From Limnomonas spitsbergensis (taxonomy: Eukaryota > Chlorophyta > Chlorophyceae > Chlamydomonadales): DNA of 64,000 bases. The position numbers were made by a program, and so were the translations under genes. Below, one piece after another: positions 58,501-64,000 of the stretch (position 1 is the first letter of the stretch; every line of letters starts with the position of its first letter). A model generated the notes under the pieces. The model saw nothing but the letters and a program-made list of their open reading frames with translations, was not told the origin of the DNA and did not search any database. The stretch spans positions 3,472,001 through 3,536,000 of the forward strand of contig JAYJMM010000041.1 in NCBI GenBank assembly GCA_037349105.1. Direction: 5' to 3'.

Positions 58501-61500
58501 ACTCGTCTGCCAGAACCTACCTTACAGAACCCTCCGGTTTGCAGGCAGGCACTCAGGGGCAGCGCATTGCAGTCGTCAACCTCCAGTTGGCACACGCCCT
58601 GGAACAAACCAGTGTAGCCTGACTGGAGTGTGAACTTGCCTACATGGGCAAAGGGGGGCACAGAGGGTTGCGCATCACTGTCCAATTACTGCAGGCTTGT
58701 GCCAGCATACTGGACGGGGCTGACCAGTTTTCATGGATTATGGTCTGCAGGGCATGCGGATCGTCCATGCTTCTGTGCACGTAGTGCCAGGTCAGGTACT
58801 ACAGACAGAGGGCAGGGTAAATAGGATAGAGATGACAAAAGGCACAGGAGTTCACAACTGCGGACACTGGGGTGTAGAATGGAGCAGCTGGGCAGCTGAA
58901 TGGTGCCACACACACAGTACATACGAGAGGAACATGTGCTTTTCATTCGTTATTTTATTTGAAGTGAACTTTCTCTGGCAACAGGTGACCCTCGCCGTGC
59001 ATACTCACATCCAGATTGCGTGTTGCAAGAGAAGGGGTCGGTGAAGACCGTACATTGGTTTTGATTGGGCGATGTGACGCATACCGTGGTGTTGGTACAG
59101 GACGCGCCTACAGTCAGCGAAGTGGCCGAGCATGTTTCCTGGAGAGAGAGGACAACTTGTGTGATTCAGCTAGGGTTAAAAGTATATCCCAACAAATCTG
59201 TGAGGTCCAGAGAGATCCAGGTGGATCTAGAAGATCTAGGGGAGCCTCCAGGACAGGGTTCATTGTCTTGGCTTTGTTGATAGCAACTGTCAAACGAAAA
59301 ATTATCCCCAAACAACATTTTGTTTGTCTCGGAATTCCAAACAGACAGGTTGGGTCCATCAGGAATCGGCCCATACTTGCATCCCTCCGCGCAAAAGGAC
59401 AGGCAAGGTGAAGTGTTCATTGACAGCACTGTGCGTGTAAGCGAGGTTCAGCTAGATGTCCACCTCTTTTCCCACCCACCTGATTTTCCGCAGCAGCATT
59501 GCCCTCCACAGGCACAAAGCACTTATCAGCTCCGTAACCGAAGCCGCCACCGTTGTACCAGCCGTCTTGGGGGCTGCAAGTCGGGACCAGTGTGCAAGAA
59601 GCCATGCCCAGGCAGGCGGCCTGATTTGTGGTACCCATGTTGAAGTCATTGAAAGCGGAACACACATCGACAGCCGTTTTGTTGTAGCTGCGCATGGAGG
59701 AAGGGGGGCAAAAAGTATATTCAGGGGACAGGGCTGAGTGATTTTACACTAAGAGGCTCAAGGTGGGGACTGACAGTACTGACAGCCTCTCCAGTGACAT
59801 GAGCCAATTCAGTGACAGAGCTTCCCACTTTCATGGTCATACCAGAGACTACATCGTATCAACAGTTATCATAGCTTGGCAGCAGTTGTTCTGAAAGGTG
59901 CACTTCAGCAAGTACATATTTGATAGTGGCATCCTGCTGCTGGAAGCCTTGATGGTCCCAGCTGGCCAGTTGTGTCCGAAGTATTGCTGGCACCATCGCA
60001 ATGACTAAGCTATGGGCTCATTGTGAACTTATCATCCCTGGCCGTTGGCAGGGTGGAGGGTTAATGTAGGGGGCCCAGAACCTCTCCCAGAATAGCCCAA
60101 TGAAACAAATTTTGCCCAATCATGGGGGGAAATGATTGACAAAGTGTAACCTGTAACCCAGGGAGAGTGGCACTCCTGTCTGGCAAGGGGTAAGGTTTCA
60201 TAACTAGGTGCTGCTGCACTTGCTCACCAAAACAAGTTGGCATGCGGCGTTCCGGAGCGTGGATATATCGTGTTTGCCACATAATAGCCCTCGGAGCTGA
60301 AGGTGCAGCCTGTTGGGCAACTTCCGGTTGCTGCGAACTGCCCACTGCAGCCCACATCGCTGCGGATGATACACGACGATGCAGAGATGCACTGGCTCTG
60401 GGTCGATGTCAGCGGCTGGTACGGGCATTGGGCCGGTGCCGGGGTAATGCCCAGGCCCAGACAGCACGGGGAGCTCGGATCGCAGCGGTAGGCTGAGAAC
60501 TGGTCGTCGAGTGAAGATCCCATCGCTGTCGCATACGTGCAAAAGCCTGACAGCGATGCCGTGGTGACGGCAGTGACGATGGAGACCTTGGTCAGGTCGA
60601 GCCCTGGGGACTGGGTCCAAAGAAGACCAGGCGTGGAAGTTGTCCCAAAGTAACCGCCCTTCAGCAAGCCGGCAGCATACCTGCATGGGTGGGGGAGGAT
60701 AGGCAGTATTCAGTGAGTGGTACACACAGATGGGAGGACACTGTGGGCTGGACGCAGTAGCGGAACTGAAGGTACAGTGCACCACTCGCGGAGGCTCCAG
60801 GTGAAGAAGGAGCAGGCAGCAGTGGTTCCTTGGGCAAAACATTGTAGGCTAGCCGCTGGGCGGCCAGCACTGGGCCGATAGGGACAAGGTCTTCTTGCTT
60901 ATGGCCGGTGACCCACGCAGCAGTGCATGTTCACCAGGCCACTTCAGCCATAGGCCATATAAAAGCTGAATTGTGGCTGAATCACACCGACTTCATATTG
61001 GCAGCTTGGAGTGACTATGATGCTTTGTACTCACCTTGCAAATGTCTTGCATGAGGCGAAGTTGTATATCAGAGGGTTGCTGCCACCCACAACTGCGCGA
61101 CAACAGGGCAGACAATAGATAAGTCAGAAGCATGCGGAGGATCACCACTAGGGAGGAGGGCAATGGGACACCGCATGTGCATTTCCAGATTGGGGACAGA
61201 CAACTGTGCACCTCTCAAGAAGCTGCACCACCAAAAGTCTCCAGCTGCATGCCTACTGCAGTGACCTGGGAACATGCCTGCTACCTGCATGCCATGCATG
61301 AGTTTCGCGCCTACTGCCACTGGCAAAGTGGCAACATGCCTTGGTCCAGCGAGCATCCAGGGTCTTATAAGCATGGTTGCCGCAGTAAGTGTTTGGCTGC
61401 AAAAATGCCATAAAGGACATGCAGTTTCAGGGCTTCCCATGTGAGCAACAGTATGGTATCATGCACCTAGCCTTCACACGGACATCACCTGAATGTGTGC

Positions 61501-64000
61501 AGAAAGTTGTATCGAGAAGTGTGTCGTTGGCCATCTTGCCAGTGTCCAATGACAAAGCCCACATGGCTAGGGCTGAGGCAAGGGCGCCATCCGTGAAGGA
61601 TGCGCAGGCCGTGTCCTTCACTGAGTAGTGTGTGCATACAACCGTGTGACAGTATCAGAGCTGACCGTGGCATGTGGTAAATAAAGGTCATGCCGATGTG
61701 ACTAGGCTCACAGTGTCTAAGAGCCCTCGGCTTGGTGTGAGAGGCTGAAAAGAAAGGGGTCCCCGCCTGGCCCTGCCTGCCCCAAGCGCCACTTAAACTT
61801 AGATAGCGTTTAAGCTACTTAATTTGTATGTGGCCATAATTTGTAATCTACATTCCAATTACTCCCAACCCCCATGATATTTATTACCACCCCCCAAGAT
61901 ATCAATTCGAGGGGTAGCCTTTCCAGACGGATCATGTGCAAAGCTCTTGTTCCCCTGCCTCTTACACTTAGTGAGAGGGCCCTCTGGGGCCCTGCACCTT
62001 TCGGTGGAGCAGCCCCATAGTAGCCTCCTCAGGCTATTGGAAGCAATTAGTTTCAGAGAGGAAGCAGGGGGGGGTAGAATGTGTGTCGAGGGGTTTTAAT
62101 CTGTGGTGATCATGACAACAATACGTTGTTAAGGTTTTAATAATAGCGAAGTTGTCATCATGGCTTGACGACACTCACAGAGATCAGGGGGACAAACTCC
62201 GTACAGAAACCAACTGAATTCAAGCAGGCCGCACCTAAGAAGCTACATGTCAAGGACTGGGAGTTCCAAGCGCAGCCCGTCTTGCTGTTTCCACACGTGT
62301 CCTGCACATACGTAGATTATTCTTGAAGGATTTGCAGTTATAGGTTTCTTTAGGGTTGAGGCTCAAGGGTCCTAAGTGCTGGTTTGCAGCTCCTGGTTGG
62401 GGTGCTCACAATGTGTCGCAGTAGGATGCCAGCCTCCCCTTGGTACCCGATGACATCATACAAGCAGCCAAGAAATGATTTGACATTTGGGACTAGCAGG
62501 GTTTATGTCCATCAGCTCAAGAAGCTAAAGGACAGCCTCGTCCATGCCTGGGGGCAGGGGGCAGCAATGAAGCCCTGCTGCTTAGGCAATCGGCCGTAGG
62601 CCGCTTGAGGTCCACTCCTTATAGGGCCAGTGGTGGCTGAAACAGTTAACACAAGACAGAGTGGTTCAAAACCTGGACCGAGGCCTGTAGCACTCCAGTA
62701 GTCACCTTCATGAAGCATCGGGAGCAATCGGTGTTGCATTGAGCAGCAAGCTGGGTCTGGCAGAGGGTCCCATTCCAAGAGCAGCCCCCAGAGTAGTGGC
62801 TGGCTGCACAGCTCGCTCCATCACCGCAGAGGTCGCAGCTTGAGTAGCAAGACGCAGCTTCACACGTTGCATTTTGCCATATACAGCCGCCTGGAAGGGG
62901 ACTGGCGTAACAGCTGGTCGTGGAAGTGCAGGCCTTGCAATTTCCAGGGCATGTCAGGCTAAAAGGGACCGGCGGAGAGGGAGGGAACGGTGAGGGTGTG
63001 GGGGGTGAGGGTTGAGGCGGAGGCGGGGGTGAGGGTCTGGGTGGTACCGGGGGAGAGGGAGAGGGTTTAGGAGGCGCAGGGAAAGGCGGGGGTGGTGAAG
63101 GTGGAGGAAAAGGAGGAGGACTTGGAGGAGAAGGGCTAGGGGGTGGTGGTAAAGGGCTTGGTGGTGAAGGGCTTGGGGGTGGGGGTGAAGGGTCTGGGGG
63201 TGAAGGGCTTGGGGGTGGAGGGCTTGGGGGTGAAGGGCTTGGGGGTGGTGGTGAAGGACTCGGGGGTGAAGGGCTTGGTGGTGAAGGGCTTGGGGGGGGT
63301 GGTGAAGGGTCTGGTGGTGAAGGGCTTGGGGGTGGGGGTGAAGGGCTTGGGGGTGAAGGGCTTGGGGGTGAAGGGCTTGGGGGTGAAGGGCTTGGGGGTG
63401 AAGGGCTTGGGGGGGGTGGTGAAGGACTCGGGGGTGAAGGGCTTGGTGGTGAAGGGCTTGGGGGTGGTGGTGAAGGGTCCGGTGGTGAAGGGCTTGGGGG
63501 TGAAGGGTCTGGTGGTGAAGGACTTGGTGGTGAAGGGCTTGGGGGTGGTGGTGAAGGGCTTGGAGGTGAAGGGCTGGGTGGCGAAGGGTCTGGTGGTGAA
63601 GGGCTTGGTGGTGAAGGGCTTGAGGGTGGTGGTGAAGGGCTTGGAGATGAAGGGCTTGGAGGTAAAGGGCTTGGTGGTGAAGGGCTTGGTGGTGAAGGGC
63701 TTGGTGGTGAAGGGCTTGGGGGTGGTGGTGAAGGACTCGGGGGTGAAGGGCTTGGTGGTGAAGGGCTTGGGGGGGGTGGTGAAGGGTCTGGTGGTGAAGG
63801 GCTTGGGGGTGGGGGTGAAGGGTCTGGGGGTGAAGGGCTTGGGGGTGGAGGGCTTGGTGGTGAAGGGCTTGGGGGTGGTGGTGAAGGACTCGGGGGTGAA
63901 GGGCTTGGTGGTGAAGGGCTTGGGGGGGGTGGTGAAGGGTCTGGTGGTGAAGGGCTTGGGGGTGGGGGTGAAGGGTCTGGGGGTGAAGGGCTTGGGGGTG
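42546..64000 (-). CDS. giant modular cell-surface receptor (PSI-like, PKD/REJ-like, Pro-rich, one TM), 5' end outside window
   Basis: One minus-strand gene traced through 34 exons by GT-AG sites and phase, about 7.8 kb coding, about 2,600 residues in the window; exon coordinates are given in the five part entries. Order of modules: SPP-repeat tract; cysteine-rich PSI-like modules; a PKD/REJ-like ectodomain with LDGTFSYDPFG and PGTHSYSLTVT signatures; a Ser/Ala-rich membrane-proximal region; a beta-rich domain; a proline-rich stalk; a further beta-rich domain; one transmembrane helix; and a basic tail of about a dozen residues. The phase is continuous across all junctions except between 62179 and 61620, where a short exon may be missing or a weaker donor used. 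REJ modules are known from polycystin-1 and the sea urchin receptor for egg jelly; no PLAT domain or ion-channel part is present here. Inference: a matrix-facing adhesion or recognition receptor. It could also be split into two genes at the phase break. Confidence 0.75.
43634..43788. mobile_element. hAT-type MITE, copy 2
   Basis: CAGTGTTGTGCAGTTGCGCC at the left and ATCAGCACAGGACTG at the right; the interior (GTAATTC, ATTACGGTCCCTT, TGAATCTCAGCTGCA) matches the copy at 30708. No clean target duplication, so older. In the intron before the last exon, 48 bp from the acceptor side. Confidence 0.7.
44039..46734 (-). CDS. giant receptor, part 4: membrane-proximal region
   Basis: Exons: 46734-46585, 46141-45980, 45461-45174, 44813-44703, 44263-44039, all in phase 0. 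The sequence is Ser/Ala/Leu-rich with scattered cysteines (ACPLMRSYLGLILNSTSLNT; APYVNLQCAAADSADICSKI; VGAQIMCAINAMVPAASPSG) and contains GRRSILAST and HRRSLATAAA, basic stretches that could be processed. The end (SWIPTMGTIVTDNVVVVDFG) is beta-like. The helical-then-beta order just before a stalk is reminiscent of a GAIN-type region, but I see no GPS cleavage motif. Confidence 0.65.
45780..45900 (-). mobile_element. SINE-like family A, partial minus-strand copy
   Basis: On the minus strand: CAGCTACAACTCAGCTCCAC head, then CATTCCTTGGGCCTCTGGC. The right part of the family is missing. Intronic in the giant gene. Confidence 0.35.
47304..54879 (-). CDS. giant receptor, part 3: PKD/REJ-like ectodomain
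   Basis: Exons: 54879-54810, 54625-54476, 54276-54105, 53805-53555, 53187-53007, 52234-52127, 51784-51593, 51016-50905, 50579-50464, 50083-49766, 49232-49011, 48573-48452, 48000-47742, 47519-47304. All joins keep phase. The first two still carry cysteine-rich sequence (CSCSEEEYGADNCQPFGTCM). Then come beta-sandwich signatures: STASTSMTLDGTFSYDPFG followed by KALTYMWAYIGPD, then NNLTPGTHSYSLTVTS, AAFAYTWKSIDSNGN and TFSNFGAGKTSFYVTLTD. The LDxxxSYDPxG ... LTYxWxx ... PGxxxYxLTVT series is the hallmark of PKD/REJ-type repeats. The end (ITIIDPTATLAAARRHMLVM...) resembles the helical part of long REJ regions. Best read as a REJ-like domain, with low sequence conservation. Confidence 0.7.
48388..48437. 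repeat. 15-bp tandem repeat, three copies
   Basis: AGTAAGGATCAAACT repeated three times without change, in an intron 15 bp from the exon edge at 48452. Confidence 0.9.
51922..51994. repeat. intronic hairpin with about 33-bp arms
   Basis: The left arm 51922-51954 (ending CTTCACATCCGCCCC) and right arm 51962-51994 (starting GGGGCGGATGTGAAG) are near-perfect reverse complements around a 7-nt loop. The core 28 bp has a single difference, which would be a G-U pair in one RNA strand. It lies in the intron between exons 52127-52234 and 51593-51784 of the giant gene. It may be a small-RNA precursor or a young inverted-repeat element. Confidence 0.8.
52505..52700 (+). mobile_element. SINE-like repeat family A, copy
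   Basis: CATCAGCTCAGTTGAGCTAC head, then GAGGCCCTTGGCCACACGCC, CAGCCCTACTGCTTGGGCTA, CCGGCCGGAGGACAATCC and ATGTTTGACC. Intronic. Confidence 0.6.
52843..52994. mobile_element. hAT-type MITE, copy 3, next to a splice donor
   Basis: CACTTCTGTGCAATTGCGCC to ACACAGCACTG, 152 bp. Flanked by AAAGCAAC (52835-52842) and ACAGCAAC (52995-53002), 7 of 8 identical, as an 8-bp target duplication. The right duplication overlaps the 5' splice site of exon 53187-53007 (donor GTGTGT). Confidence 0.8.
55264..62301 (-). CDS. giant receptor, part 2: cysteine-rich modules
   Basis: Exons (5' to 3'): 62301-62179, 61620-61489, 61092-61035, 60680-60228, 59687-59480, 59138-59009, 58639-58521, 58073-57964, 57603-57519, 56915-56780, 56298-56174, 55816-55706, 55507-55264. 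Typical content: DTCGNSKTGCAWNSQSLTC; CDPSSPCCLGLGITPAPAQC; ETCSATSLTVGASCTNTTVC; VCQLEVDDCNALPLSACLQT; CQTKQCDGSDACCFVGSDVC; PAYDDCAYSTTQTECISTSY; CTGCQKFVQTWYDAVKNNT. The many short exons with cysteine pairs indicate a chain of PSI/EGF-sized disulfide modules. All joins from 61620 on keep phase. Several Asn-X-Ser/Thr sites are present. 58521-59138 and neighbours were duplicated to 33480-35165. An exon-like cysteine-rich stretch at about 59370-59430 and a decayed one at about 58790-58900 are skipped in this model. Confidence 0.7.
55903..55926. repeat. perfect short palindrome
   Basis: AACCCGCTAGA, TG, TCTAGCGGGTT: 11-bp perfect arms in an intron of the giant gene. Function unknown. Confidence 0.7.
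56555..56790. repeat. 44-bp intronic minisatellite containing copies of a 5' splice site
   Basis: Units CACACACCACTTATTTCAGT then TGTATTCAAGGATCAGCAGAGGCG (44 bp), five to six copies, the last ones shortened. Each unit contains CACACACCA, the complement of GGTGTGTG, and the final copy supplies the donor of the exon 56915-56780 (AATG|GTGTGTG). Confidence 0.85.
57180..57350 (-). mobile_element. SINE-like repeat family A, minus-strand copy
   Basis: On the minus strand: GACTCAGCCATTTTAGCTCC, CTGGAGGTCTCATGTGTGGC, CTCCCCTGCTGCTTGCGGG, CCGGCACAGGTTTGGTTTCC and ATCGGGCC. Good order match to the family. Intronic. Confidence 0.55.
58140..58245 (+). mobile_element. SINE-like repeat family A, short copy
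   Basis: GATTCAGCTAGAAGC, then GTGTGGCCGTGCCTGCGGCT and TGGACCGGTCAAGGTTAG. Shared with the duplicate (34090-34215) at the same intron position. Confidence 0.55.
58320..58382. repeat. short telomere-like block
   Basis: GGGTTAAGGGATTGTAACTTC and GGGTTAAGGGTTAAGGG, an intronic TTAGGG-like run with a duplicated TGTAACTTCAGGG. Confidence 0.6.
60835..60980 (-). mobile_element. SINE-like repeat family A, minus-strand copy
   Basis: On the minus strand: GATTCAGCCACAATTCAGCT, ATGGCCTATGGCTGAAGTGG, ACATGCACTGCTGCGTGGG and TCACCGGCCATAAG. The 3' portion is degraded. Intronic. Confidence 0.45.
62540..62650 (+). mobile_element. SINE-like repeat family A, copy
   Basis: AGCCCTGCTGCTTAGGCAAT, CGGCCGTAGGCCGCTTGAGG and TCCACTCC, the family core. 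Intronic between the first two exons seen here. Confidence 0.55.
62706..64000 (-). CDS. giant receptor, part 1: SPP-repeat tract and first PSI-like modules
   Basis: A single open minus-strand exon from beyond the right edge to 62706 (donor AAG|GTGACT). 62985-64000 encodes a proline-rich repeat (PPSPSPPSPSPPPP type). It is followed by a cysteine-rich segment starting SLTCPGNCKACTSTTSCYAS, with GGCIWQNATCEAASC and GGCSWNGTLCQ, two PSI-like units with the W-N after a Gly-Cys. The 15-bp DNA repeat (GGTGAAGGGCTTGGG on plus) keeps frame because its length is a multiple of three. Such a tract near the N-terminus would be a rigid hydroxyproline-rich spacer. Signal peptide and start are not in the window. 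Confidence 0.75.
62985..64000. repeat. coding minisatellite (15/27-bp units), runs off the right edge
   Basis: Dominant unit GGTGAAGGGCTTGGG (15 bp), with longer forms carrying GGTGGTGGTGAAGGACTCGG. Units are multiples of three, so the minus-strand frame encoding SPP-type repeats stays open throughout. Larger blocks recur (for example around 63250-63330, 63725-63790 and 63870-63940), indicating higher-order duplication. Confidence 0.9.

Overview
The window looks like a nuclear, subtelomeric or otherwise repeat-rich stretch of a green alga (Chlorophyta, most likely Chlamydomonadales/volvocine-like). The evidence is intron-rich genes with short GT-AG introns, several long SPP/PPSPP (extensin/pherophorin-like) proline tracts, an algal non-LTR retrotransposon, and many tandem arrays whose units contain the telomere-type motif CCCTAAA (TTTAGGG on the other strand). 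I see no bacterial operons, rRNA, convincing tRNA or CRISPR. The placement is inference; no marker gene fixes the species.

Layout. 1-5226 is a 67-bp satellite (78 units in perfect register, running off the left edge). 5227-14100 is a patchwork of degenerate telomere-like sequence and about eight minisatellites with no convincing gene. 14640-17060 has two exon-like segments on the minus strand around a 44-bp CCCTAAA-containing array. 17564-19297 is an unrecognised multi-exon plus-strand gene. 19670-25460 is a repeat graveyard: LINE fragments (one with an inverted junction), two SINE-like families and an ankyrin-like gene remnant. 25465-26796 (minus) is a two-exon F-box-like/LRR gene. 29245-31241 (minus) is the 3' part of a secreted protein gene with a proline-rich tail, with a hAT-type MITE and a SINE in its intron. 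31840-33290 holds two more arrays. 33480-35165 is a decayed segmental duplicate of part of the large gene to the right. 36360-42500 is mostly repeats, a solo-LTR-like insertion and unrecognised sequence.

The main gene occupies 42546-64000 on the minus strand and continues beyond the right edge. I can trace 34 exons (about 7.8 kb of coding sequence, about 2,600 residues). All but one of the junctions keep phase. The product reads, from N to C: SPP-rich repeat tract, many cysteine-rich PSI-like modules, a PKD/REJ-like ectodomain, a membrane-proximal region, a second proline-rich stalk, a beta-rich domain, one transmembrane helix and a short basic tail. This architecture suggests a giant cell-surface adhesion or recognition receptor. 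Its introns carry SINEs, MITEs, a strong hairpin, and a minisatellite that multiplies a 5' splice site.

The recurrent theme is a gene neighbourhood built by tandem expansion: telomere-motif satellites, in-frame repeat growth inside coding sequence, and segmental duplication of cysteine-rich exons followed by decay.
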